Below are positions 45,685 through 56,900 of a stretch of DNA of 64,000 nt, in pieces. The translations under genes and the position numbers were made by a program. Source of the DNA: Chrysopilus asiliformis (Eukaryota; Arthropoda; Insecta; Diptera; Rhagionidae); contig OZ035961.1 of NCBI GenBank assembly GCA_964034945.1, positions 25,452,684 to 25,516,683 of the forward strand, written 5' to 3'. Position 1 is the stretch's first letter, and the number at the start of each line of letters is the position of its first letter. The notes under the pieces were generated by a model, which saw only the letters and a list, made by a program, of their open reading frames with translations, ran no database searches and had not been told where the DNA came from.

Positions 45685-45724
45685 CTAAGACGTTTCAAAT
45701 TGGAATTTTGAAAATATCACCATA

Positions 45725-45985
45725 CCGGTCAATTTTAATTAACGGAATTCCACCAAAAGTTGTGCTGTTTCAGAACCAAATGTCTGCAAAGATTTATGGT
45801 TGCAGCTCAAGTTTTTTTTTTTTTTTGAGAAATCTGGTTTACACACTGATAGGCAGACAAAAAGATATTTTTGTAAACCCACACTAATCGATTCGATGGT
45901 GATCGGATTATGTTGTTATGCGAAATCTCTAAATCAATTTTTGTCTTAAGTACAATATCTTCTATTCTACGTATAAGTGGATTAT
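45725..45985 (-). repeat. Degraded family C fragment
   Basis: TTAACGGAATTCCACCAAAAG, AGAACCAAATGTCTGCAAAG, GAGAAATCTGGTTTACACAC, TGATAGGCAGACAAAAAGAT and CAATATCTTCTATTCTACGT follow the order of the longer family C copies, with many substitutions. The segment just left of it (ATATCACCATACCGG) looks like a scrap of a family A 3' end. Confidence 0.55.
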
Positions 45986-46098
45986 CTTAAAAGTAATACG
46001 TATTTACAAAAGTACGAGGAGGCGAAAATTCGATTTTGGTTGTATTGCTATTGAAGAGGAATTTACAAAATCTGCGAAGTTTGTCCACAGCGGTCCTT

Positions 46099-46521
46099 CA
46101 CGGAAAAAAATTCATAGTTTATCTTGCGTCACCTTCGTTCGAGATTAATTCAACTAAGGACACATTTTCATTCCTCAAAATGATATAATTATCATTATTT
46201 CATTCAACTGTACTTTGCGTGATTAAATTATTACGTTCATTGTCAATTAGCGATCACGTTCATTGTTAATTTCGTAAAAAAACGATCTCCTTCAAGTTGA
46301 CAGTGAATGTAATCGCTAATTTGGAAAAAAATGATCTCAATCAAGTTGAAAAAGAACGCAATCGCTTATTTGACAAGGAATGTGATCACTTAAAGACGCT
46401 GACTGTAGTTGAATTATAAAATAAAAATAGCATCGTTTTGAAAAAAGACAATATATCTCCTTAGTTGAATTAATCACGAGCTAAGTTGACGCAAAATCAA
46501 CTAATGAAATTTCTCTTCGTG
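46099..46521. mobile_element. 423-bp foldback MITE
   Basis: CACGGAAAAAAATTCAT, CTTGCGTCA and GATTAATTCAACTAAGGA at the left pair with the right end over about 65-70 bp at roughly 80 percent. Inner inverted motifs (TTAGCGATCACGTTCATT against AAGAACGCAATCGC-type copies) make most of the element self-complementary. It is non-coding and no target duplication was identified. Confidence 0.75.
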
Positions 46522-47754
46522 TTATATAAAAACAAATAAATCATACAACCTTAATATAAAAATGTCGCATTTAACATTTAGTTTTTAAGGATGAGATACA
46601 TAGTTTTCTTCAAACAGATAAAGACAATTTTTTTTTTTTGAAAAAATGGCTTCCTACTGGCGTAGCGTTAGGAAACTATAGATACTAGATAGGAAACTAG
46701 TATTTTGTCGGAAAAGTTTTTCAAAGAACACGTGTTACCTATTGTAGCGACACTGGAAAACTTTCGCCTAACAGCTCTTCTTTGAAATAGTTTTCCGCCT
46801 ATTAAAAACTTTTACATGTTTCTATCTTTTCTCGCTCCCCCCAAATATCATTCCCAATGCAATTCCATATGTATTAAAATGCGTTTTATCTTAACAGAAT
46901 ACATTATAGAACTGAATCCTTACTAAACAATTTTTCTGTTAATTCCACACAACTTTTGAAAAGCTTTCGTTCTAGGAATTGTTTGTTTATTTGATTAATA
47001 TAGAATGATTTTGAGAAGATAATTATCTGCTTCGCGGTTAAATTCCACATTGCTAATTACCACATGACTGTTTGAATTGTTTTCTTTAGAAAAATATCAA
47101 ATAAATTTTTCAATTATAAACGAGTATTGCGTGTTTTAGTGGAAGACGCTTTGCCAATTTTTTTTTTTGTATTTTGTTACTTATACATTACACACAGTTC
47201 AATGTCCTTTTCTTGAAGCTTTACTCTATTCTGCTTTTACCATGCTTTTAGTGCATGGCGTCTCAAGGAATAGTGCTTGCTAGGAAACTTTTTCTCATGT
47301 TCACCGTGACATGAAAATCGATTTTTCCTCGGATTATATGAAACTGGCAAAACACACCCAGCAAAGTAAACAACAAACAATACGTCATCTGCTGCCTATA
47401 TGGTTGAGGATAGAATAGACTCGATGCCAGTCGAAAATCCCAGCTGCTCTTGGTATCGACAAAGCTTTTATATCGTTTACCAGCCATGTTTTCGGGGAAA
47501 ATAATTTTCATTATCGTTGTTGCATGTTTTTTTTACAATTTCATCCCTATTACTTCCCCATATGCAAAAAACATGAATTGAATTTGAAAAAAATGCCAGA
47601 TTCAAGGCTTCTGGTATCACAAAAGATTAAAATTGGTTATCAAATCCAGAGAAACGAAGAACATTTCTTACAAACCTTAACTTTTTTATTAAGGTATATT
47701 GCTATCAAAAACTTTTCAAATAACAACACTCTTTTATGTTTTTACTTTCTTCTA
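46522..47754. other. 1.2 kb without a recognised gene
   Basis: AT-rich. The minus-strand frame 47263-47511 and the + frame 47524-47811 show no domain I recognise. Confidence 0.45.
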
Positions 47755-48846
47755 CGGAGTATAATAAAGTATTGTATTCATGAAAAATTTCGACCTCTTA
47801 ATTTTGCCTAAAAAACATTTCCCGATCACTCCTGAGTCGATTGGAGTCATATTTAAAAAATGTCTTTCTGTCTGTCAGTCTGTCAGTCTGTCAGTCTGTC
47901 AGTCTGTCAGTCTGTCAGTCTGTCAGTCTGTCAGTCTGTCAGTCTGTCAGTCTGTCAGTCTGTCAGTCTGTCAGTCTGTCAGTCTGTCAGTCTGTCAGTC
48001 TGTCAGTCTGTCAGTCTGTCAGTCTGTCAGTCTGTCAGTCTGTCTGTCAGTCTGTCAGTCTGTCTGTCAGTCTGTCAGTCTGTGTACAAGATTTCTCAAA
48101 AACTAATAGAGCTAGCGCCATGAAATTTTATAGGCATGTTGGGTCCTGAAATGGGACGATCCTATCAACTTTTGGTGGAAATCCGTTAACCGGAAGTATC
48201 CAAAATGGCGGTTTTTCAAAAATCGCAATTTCGTTTTTGTCGATTTACTCCCAAACTACGCGTTTTTTAGTGGCCTTAAGTATGACAAAACTTGGAGAAA
48301 ATAAAATTTCCCACACTTTTGTCTTTAACTATAACTCGATATCTCCACCTGTTATCGAGATAAACCGTTATTTCCAAAAAAACAGTTTTTTGCGATTATC
48401 TCGAAAACTAACGGGTTTTTGCTGACTGAATGTATGAAGTGAATTAATGAGAATGTCATTCTGCACAATTTTGTCTTTTACCGTTATCCGTTATATTTTA
48501 CCGTTATTGAGATATTTTCATTAATATGTAAAAAATCATATTTTTGCGAATAATTTGCAAACTAACGGTTTTTCGACAAATCAGTTAAAAGAATAATTAA
48601 AGATGTTAACATTTTCTACATTTTTGCCATTTACCGTAAATTGATATCTTTTACAGTTCTCAAGTTATCTCAAATTTTGTACGTTTTTGATATTTTTGGA
48701 TGAACCAAGAATTTATTGGGAGGTCGTCTTAGGTTGACAACGCGACAGGGCTCTAGCGTAAATAAATAAATAAATTGCGCAGGGTCGTAGATTTTGTAGA
48801 AGAAAGTTTTGTGTTGACCACAACTGATATTTTTTTTAAATTATCT
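47755..48846 (+). repeat. Family C repeat, full-length copy
   Basis: In order: GGAGTATAATAAAGTATTGT; TCATGAAAAATTTCGACCT; GAGTCGATTGGAG; a 212-bp array of 8-bp units; TGTACAAGATTTCTCAAAAA; the core GAGCTAGCGCCATGAAATTT; TCAACTTTTGGTGGAAATCC; GTTAACCGGAAGTATCC; AAAATGGCGG; repeated TATCTCGATAAC-like segments; and the 3' end TTTTGTGTTGACCACAACTG. It is non-coding; frames at 47780-48149 arise because an 8-bp repeat keeps all three frames open. Confidence 0.8.
47871..48083. repeat. (GTCTGTCA)n array, about 26 units
   Basis: A nearly perfect 8-bp repeat runs for about 212 bp, with two shortened GTCT units near the end. It occupies the microsatellite position of a family C element. The related copy at 37795-37895 alternates GTCTGTCA with GTCTGTTA. 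Confidence 0.9.
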
Positions 48847-49398
48847 GAGTTTTAAATGCATTAAGGGAATTTTGTTTCGAACATTTTAACCAAAACACGA
48901 ATTCCTTGAATAAGAATTAACAAAGGTATCCTCATTAACTCTTTTATGCCCGACTCTTCCCCTACAGTTAGAATACAATTTTCCTTTGGTCGGTTGGTGT
49001 TTTTCAGTTCTTGAGAAGCACTATGCAAATTTTTAAATTTTCATTCTCGTATTAAAACTTTTATAAAAAGTTTTTTATAACTAGGATTACCACACGTCCG
49101 GGAATGGTCGCGACAGTCCCTAACTCTCGTGCCGGCGCACAGTGTCGATTTTTACTGTAAAAGTGGTCAAAATTATGAAACTAGAGTTATGGTAGAGAAA
49201 AATTCTGCAAATTTAGAGGAAAGATAGAAAAAATATAGACTTTCAGATAAGGGCAGATTTTTTTTTTATTTATTTAAAACTTTATTGCAAAAAATAGGAA
49301 TTTCGCTATTACTTTTTCTTTTAGACCTCAATTACTTTAAGAAAAGATATCTGACGCAAATTAATTATGAAAGTTTTTTGTACGAAATATATTTGTCT
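48847..49398. other. No gene recognised
   Basis: AT-rich. At 49080-49145 a GC-richer patch (CACACGTCCGGGAATGGTCG) recalls a transposon end, but no partner was found. Confidence 0.45.
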
Positions 49399-49402
49399 TT
49401 AA

Positions 49403-49925
49403 CCCTTTGACGACCACAGGCAAGTATGCTTGCCCAAGAGCTTTCAGTACTTAAAATCGTCCAGTTAAGAGATAGAGTAAAGATATTAAAAGGTTTTTTG
49501 TAGAGGATAGATGGGGCAATATAAATGTATGTGGCGGGAATTCTATGCCGGTTTCCCTGTGCCCCTATGATCCTAAATGATAATTAAAATGATTTAACAA
49601 GGTTTTTTATTCCTCTTCCAGAAATTTTGGTATAATGGACTTAAAACGATTTCACTCTTAGCCGACGATATCTGTACTTGCGATTGCTTCGACGTCTACC
49701 ACATGCACAACTAATTAAATTCCGTTTGTTCAAATTCAAAAATAAATACGTATATGAATTAAGAATGTTGTCTTTCAATTTTAATTTTCGAGATACAAAA
49801 ATGAGGGGCAAGGAGGGGGTCTGGGGCCACCATTTTTTGTGGCATAACTATTATCAGGTGACAGATCATGAAAATGAAAAAAAAATCAAAATCCCTTCGG
49901 CCGAAAATGTATGGTCGTCAAAGGG
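49403..49925. mobile_element. piggyBac-type MITE, 523 bp
   Basis: TTAA flanks both ends (49399-49402, 49926-49929). The inverted ends CCCTTTGACGACCA match perfectly over 14 bp, as expected for piggyBac elements, which integrate at TTAA. The interior has no transposase. The frame 49678-49929 runs into the right end and is not a gene. Confidence 0.9.
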
Positions 49926-49929
49926 TTAA

Positions 49930-50589
49930 TAACCATTTTTCATAAAGTCGATATAAACTAAATAAATTCGCAAAATTTGATTTTTCACTTCAGTGGGAAA
50001 GGCGAAACGCCTTTGACGCAGTATTTCTTGGACTTAAAAGGAGTACTGAACCACTCTGTAAAAAAAGTTGGACTTTTATAAACCGTGGCGTGAATCTTTC
50101 TGTTCCTATGATTTGTATGAAAAAATTTCAGTAGCGACTTCTTCCGGAACAAGTTTCTAGAATTTTGTGTCGTACCGTAAAGGGCTGTGCAACATGAATT
50201 TTGTGTCACGGAACAAAATTCGACAAATAAATTGTCAGAAGAAGATGTAAGATAGTTAGAAAATTCTTAAATTCTTGAAAAATTTCGAAGTAAATTTTTT
50301 TATTATGAAAATATTTTCTTGTTGGTGGGGAGAGGGAGAAGGGGGTGATTTTCATTCAATTTCGAAATGCATCCGAACGGAGCCAATTTCAACCGCCAGT
50401 AATGTAAACATTTTTGATAATAGCGCCTGTCTGTGTTTGTTTGCAAATCAATAATTGAATGACGCTGCATGTCAAGTATTCCTACTCAATATCAATGTGT
50501 CGAGTGATGAAGTTATTTGAAATGTTCTATTCCTGGACTTCACTGTAAATATGTGCGAACGAGTGTAGCATAAGTATAGAACATCAAAT
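49930..50589. other. No gene recognised
   Basis: AT-rich sequence upstream of the GC-richer block, with GGCGAAACGCC at 50001 and GGGGAGAGGGAGAAGGGGG at 50327. No supported feature. Confidence 0.45.
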
Positions 50590-52127
50590 GCAAATATGTT
50601 CAATTATTAAAAGAAACAGACAGACTCCCGATGCGGTGCGGGTGCTGATTGCCACTCTATCATCCTTCGGGTTCCTCATTGCCATTCGTCCCGATCATAT
50701 GTGGAGGCACTTCCATTGCACCAAGAAATCCACTGTTGGGTTCAGGTCAGGAGAAAAGGCTTTCCTGTACCCTTCCATTGACTGTGCCACAATCGCAGTG
50801 AACGAATCGAATCCACACGGGCGCATATCGCGCAGAAGCTCACCAAGATTTTCATTGGGGTAGATCATGGATGACTGTGTTAACACAGATACGGAGCGAT
50901 GCTATATAATATACCGCAACGGGCAACGCAACTCGACGTTATAAAACAGAAAAGTGGCACCGAGCTCGAGAGGAGCCAAAGCAAAGGCGAAATCCAATGT
51001 TGTTTGATTGTTCCGATTCTCTCTTTGCACAAATTGTGCATAAATGCGCCTGGTTTGGTTTGGCTGGCTGGTTGGTCGCCTTCTTTGCCCACTCGATGTA
51101 GACATGTGTGTGCAGCGTGATTTTGAATGAAATTCTACCACCATACATGTGAAATCTTCGAGCATGCGACACATCAGATGGGATCCCGAAGTGCAAGAGA
51201 AGCGAAGTTGCATTTTTGTGTACATTTGGATTGCATTCCGAACTGCTCCCACTCGCAAAGTCTCATGGAAGAACATCACAACCACCATCAACCACCGGTA
51301 GATTTGCAGAGTCAGCGGGGTGGTTTCCGTGGTTCCTATCGAACCCGAAGCGTGGAGCCAAAGCCGGCTGATGGAAGTAAACAGCATTTACGGTGGATCC
51401 ATTGTGCACTTCATATCCACATCCATATTCATAGCATATACCAATATATGCTATGCAAGACTGTCAAGTACTCGTGTATGTAGAGAATCAAGCTTCTACT
51501 GCTTCTGCAAGCATGGGTGGAGGTGGACGAGTTGCACTGCGCCGGTGAGCCCCACATACTGCTGTTGCTGCTACTTGTGATATAGGCTGAGGTTAGGATG
51601 TTGTTGTTTTCTTTTTTTCCCCCCGTACTTAATTCTGCAACAGAAAAATGTTGTTATATTTTTTCAATCGGCTTTGATGTGATGAGTCAAACTATCAAGA
51701 CAACGAACGAAATTGCAGCAGGTTTTTCGGGTGAAACTGTGACGAAAAGAATGTATAAGAAGCGGACGGGTGCCAGTGGTTGAAGAGCATTGGAATGGGA
51801 ACATAAAATTTGGATTTGGGGTTTCTGGTTTCGTTCTCCTTCATTTCATAGTGGCTCCAATTCAGGATCTTATCGCAATTTGTTACTTTAGCCGTACTCG
51901 TATTCGTACTCGTACTTAACATAGCGCCACACATTCGTTGTCGGGTTGTTCGTAGTACATTCAACTTTCAGTTGCAGTACTGCGCCGGAGGAAAATCAAT
52001 AGTCTTGTCCCGTAATGTCTTCTGGATTGGGTCGGATCCTTTCTTCCAGACACAGCAGAACAATTACATCAGTCGGTTGGCTTATGTAGGAATAGGAAGT
52101 GTGCATGGATTGCACGAAGAAGAGTTT
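50590..52127 (+). promoter_or_regulatory. GC-richer block, putative promoter and 5' leader
   Basis: Base composition rises to about 45-50 percent GC over 1.5 kb and none of the window's repeat families occurs in it. It ends at the ATG of a signal-peptide exon. TTATAAAAC at about 50939 and the initiator-like TCAGTT at 51969 are possible core-promoter elements. CGTACT units repeat at 51893-51917. Long frames exist on both strands, up to about 160 codons on the minus strand at 51387-50902, and a 57-codon ATG frame runs from about 50868 to 50695. None is recognisable. I infer a promoter plus untranslated leader of the downstream gene. An independent exon or gene inside cannot be excluded. Confidence 0.35.
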
Positions 52128-52179
52128 ATGATATGGGCTGGGTTTTTGCTTGCCATGGCCCATCTTTCGTTAGTTTCGA
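52128..52179 (+). CDS. Exon 1: signal peptide (putative)
   Basis: The first ATG of this frame (52128) opens the stretch MIWAGFLLAMAHLSLVS, a short polar-free start and a 13-residue hydrophobic core typical of secretory signals. The donor CGA|GTGAGG at 52180 gives phase 1, matching the acceptor at 61276. The nearby GAG|GTAGGT would give phase 0 and an immediate stop after joining. Linkage to the Ig exons 9 kb away is an inference from phase and direction. Confidence 0.55.
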
Positions 52180-53892
52180 GTGAGGTAGGTCATTGAACGT
52201 ATATAGGAACTAAAATATGAGAATTTGGAAGTATTTTATGGTTGTTGAATGAATTTGGCCTTTATTAAACATTTAAGCTTTTTATTAAATCAAGTCGAAT
52301 TAAAAAAGCTTGTTTTTAATAGTGGGAGTTTTATTTAAAAATTAAAAAGAAGTAGTTAAAGCGGAAGTCAAATTAAAATTTTTACTAATTTCTAATATCA
52401 TGAATATCAGAGTTACCTACCACTAATTGATGCCAAATAATCGATTATAATTTTTTTTAATTTAAAATTATTATCAGTAAATCTTTAGTTTTGTAAATTT
52501 AACTTCGCTCTTAGTTTTAGTGTTTAGAATATGCTTTTGCATAACCGTTCCATACATCAAAATCCAATCGGACCACTGTTTTCCCCCTCTCCTATACAAA
52601 TGCGTTTTTTTTAAATAAACATTTTCTCTCATCATATAGAGTATTTGACGATTGGCCCCTGGCAATTGTAACTTTTCTTATGTTTTTGGGTATACTTGAT
52701 GCCAAATCACTGAAATTGGAGTAACAAAGTGCGAGTTTAAAAAGATTTTAATAGTTCTTTTATTTTATTTGAAATTTTGTACAGTTCCGTTTCTCATAAG
52801 TGGCTAGGCTAAGTTCTTGAACGGGTAAAATTGAACCATTCTTTTCCGGCTCGCCCATACAAACGAAACAGTTTTTTGCAATTTTCTTTGAAACGGTGAG
52901 TCATATTGAAAAGTTTATGAACATAAAATGTGTTCAGAATATGATTTTACATAAAAATCCAATTGGACCCCACCCCCTCTCCAATGCAAATAATTTTTTT
53001 TAAATAAACATTTTGTCTATTTTTATATAGACTATTTGACGATCATATAGAGCAGGCATCATCAGCTAGTGGCTCGGCTGGCTCATCACACAGATTGGCT
53101 TTAACAGCGTAGCCACTATAATCGACCTTTTATTGTGTGCTGTAATGCTTGTGTGTTGCGGCTTCGGATCGCAGGAATAAAACGAATCGTGCTTTGAGTT
53201 GGAATCAGCGATGTCCCCATACTACAATTGTAGTAAATCTACTACTATTTTCGCCTTCAAAAGCCTTAGTGCGTAGTAAATCAAATCTACTACTACTTTT
53301 TGTAAAATACATGAATCAACCAAAAAATTGTATTATACATGTGTCTATTAGGTTCAAAACGAGTCTACTCCACTATAAGCGATTTCGAGATAATGCAGAA
53401 AAAGCTATAGTTAATGTATGCACCAACCAACCGAAATCTCTGCATCTTCAAATTAAAGTGCAACATCATAAAAGCTAATATTATAAGTGTCATAAATCAG
53501 AAGCACCTAGGTTTTCCAAAATTTCAATATTTAATTTGGAATAGAACCACTTTGACGCTAACCCCTTGTAATAGAACCGCTTTGAAAATAATGAGCGTGG
53601 AATAGATGACTTTTGAACATAACAAATAAATTCAAGTCAATTCAAGTCAAGTAAAAAATGTTTTCCCTTTCTTCATATTATTGTTATTCATTTATTACAC
53701 AGTAAACTTCTTAACAAGTAATGTTTTTTATACCCGTATGGTGAAACCAAAGGGTATATTAACTTTGCTTCACCGTTTGTAACGCCAAGATCCCGTCATC
53801 ACACACAAAAATGAATTACACCAGTGTGTTTAGAATGATAAAAAAAAATCAATTTTGCATGTCCGTCCGTCTGTCTGTCCGTCTGTCTGTCC

Positions 53893-53926
<34 letters not shown>

Positions 53927-56900
53927 GGCGCGGATTGCGGGCGCACGGATTGAGCTACAGACTTGAAATTTTGCGTGGATCCGTTTTTCGAAAAATGCGA
54001 GGCTAAGTTCGTTCATGGGCAAAAATGGCCCATAACGAAAACGGTTTTTGTGAATATCTCAAAAACGGTGCATCTTATCAAAAAAGTGCAAGAACAAAAG
54101 TTGTTTGGGATATGATTCTACATAAAACTCCCATACATCAAAATCCGATTGGAATAAATTTTAAAAAATCTAATTCGAAAATTTGACTTCAAAGTGGAAT
54201 TTTGGTACAACTGCTCAAATTATGATACGAATATCACCATACGGGTTTTCAATAATTGCCAGATTGGCAATTATAGTTTTTGTTATGTTTTCACCCTAAC
54301 TATGATGACAAATAATGATATAAAACAAATAGGGAATGCAATACCGGGATCCCGGTATTATCATTTTACAAGACCGAACTACCGGTATAGAGATTACCTC
54401 TGGTATTATATTCCCTAAAAACAAAACTCTTAATTTTACCTTTTCGCGCTAAAATAATTTTATGCAAAAATACTCACTTTGATTATATTTTCTGCCTTGG
54501 TTATTAGTTGCAATGGGAATAGCACCACTTTGATACTCAATGGAATAGGCTCGCTTTGATTCTTACATACATAGGGAATAGAACCATTTTGAAACTAAAC
54601 CGCATTTTCAAACCGATTTTTAACGGTGTAAAACAGTTTTGATCATAACCAATGGTTAAGTAAGTTGTGGGAACCAACAGTGGGAAACAAAATCAATCGT
54701 AACCTCATTTTTTTCAAAAATGGAGTAGACTCGTTTTGAACCCAATAGACACACATGTTAAATGTAAAAAGCTTCTAACGAAATTAAATATGAGGCAGCC
54801 AATACAAAAGAAATTTTTAAATGTCATTTTCTGAATGCTGTAAATGTTTTTTGTTGATAGAATTTTGGCATTATGAATGATAAAGCTATTTAGCTTTAGT
54901 TATACAAATTGGTATATCGGCATAGGTAGAAAAGGTTTTTTTTTGAAAATCTGCTACTATTAGTATCAATCTACTACTATTTTTGGTCCAATATACTTCC
55001 CTCCTAACACAAATTGGGGCCATCCCTGGTTGGAATTGGTGTATTATTAGCATGACGCATTTCATTTTAAATCAGTTCGTGTCAAGCCATTGCCGTGGAA
55101 GCTTTTCTTATGTTTTTTTTACATATTTTGTTCGAGACTAAAAATTGTAGTGGAAAGTTTATTAATTTCCATCGTCTTAGACCACTTTATAAATTCCGGA
55201 TCAAATTTGAATTTTGTGGTTACAACCTTGCCAGCCTACTATGGTAGGTCTCTTAAGTTTTTAAAATCGGAACTCACCAAAATCTCTAATCCAATATACC
55301 ATTACTATTAAAATCCTAAAGTTATGTGTTAAAAGATCTCTTATCTTCGGTAATCTGGAATAGGGAAATATATGTATTTCGACAAAAGTTAAATTTTGTA
55401 CAGAAAATTTATTAAAACCAAAACTGTTTGCAAAAATCGCTAGAAAAATGTAATTTTGTTACTTTTTATCACATAATTCTTTATATTCTAATATTATTCT
55501 GCCAATTGTGTTTGAATTAATTATCTTTTCCAGCTAAATTTTTTTTTATAGAATGGATATCAGTTAGAGTAGCTAATTTTTACCTTAAGATATCAAGTCA
55601 CGAATATTGTTAATGTCTATGACTTGAAATACAAAATTCACCAAAGTGTATAATAATAATAAAACAACAACAACGATGCAGTTTTTAAGTATATCTGAAA
55701 GGGATAGACTGGTCTTTCAACATATTTTCCTCAATGATTTACGTTAGTAATTGATTGCCAGTGATCGGAATTACGATTAGGTTCAGGTTTTAACAAAAAG
55801 GAAAATCAAAATACGAGTACCTACTTAAAGTGAGAAACAAAACGAAAACGAAGCAGAAAAAAAACAAATAAAAATAATAAAAAATCGTACACCTTATTTC
55901 ATCATTATTACAGACTTTGTAAAGAGTCCGTTATTTCATTACAAAGTACCTTGTAAACTAACCTCAAATATACATTAAATAAGAAATTTACTGTGTTCCT
56001 TGGAATTCGACAAACGATCAATAGTAGCACGCAAATTAAAGATAATCCGTTGATATTATAATGAGAAATTATTTATGGCTTGAACGTGCTATGATTCTAA
56101 ATAATCGTTATTACTCCAATATCTACTATTTTTTTTTTCAAAGGGATATTCATATTGAAGTGTTTGTATATGTTAATTACTGTTAATTAAAACCGATTTA
56201 TCGATCAATTATAGTATTTTGGATACAAAACATTGAAATGAAGATGGAACAAACTCCATTCATTCACGAATCCCATCGAGGAATTTTCCCATGGGTGTGA
56301 ATGGGTCTTCATTTTATATATTATTTATTCTTTCCATCGGTTAATGTCAATAGACTGTCAGTTTGGTAAAAAGGTTGATCATGAAACCAGTTTCTGTAGA
56401 TAATAATTAAAGATAATATTTTTTTAAAAATATTACACTTGATAGTGACATTGTAATTCGATGCTTTTAGAGTAAGAAGAATGCTTAATTCTTAACGATA
56501 AAATAGCAGTTTTAGGTCATCGGCACGCGAATCATAAACAGTAATATCTTTTAAAAATAGACGTATAGATTAAGATACAGATATACGAATGTGCATAAAA
56601 ATGTCTGCAATGCTGTTAAATATAATAAGCTGCAAAATGTAAATTGATACTGGTCTGAAACATTGTTGCACAAATAGATGATCTCGACCGTTTTCGTATA
56701 AAACAAGAAACAAAAAATTAAAAAATAAAAAGAAACAATCATACGTATGGGCATAATATTTGTACCTGTACTGTACACGTTCACGTCGAGTAATATCGAA
56801 TGCAATCAGTTAAGAAGAAACAGAATACGAGAAACAAAAAATCAAATATTTTCGAATTGACGTTGGAGCGTGTGTGTGTATGTTTGGTTGAGACTATTCG

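Noticed and set aside
47871..48083. CRISPR-like regular array
   Set aside because: There are no spacers. It is a simple 8-bp tandem repeat in a eukaryotic mobile element.
47780..48149. Three overlapping frames rich in Ser-Val-Cys-Gln
   Set aside because: They are translations of the (GTCTGTCA)n array. An 8-bp unit without stops keeps every frame open.
50902..51387. Minus-strand open frame of about 160 codons, the longest in the window
   Set aside because: Its translation has no recognisable domain, it overlaps open frames on the other strand, and long frames are expected by chance in this GC-richer block.
52180..52190. Alternative exon 1 donor GAG|GTAGGT
   Set aside because: It gives phase 0, and joining to the 61276 acceptor would create an immediate TAA. 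GTGAGG at 52180 gives the matching phase 1.
55090..55311. Possible extra exon with a hydrophobic start
   Set aside because: No acceptor or donor in suitable phase, no Ig-like residues, and its start lies in a repeat end.
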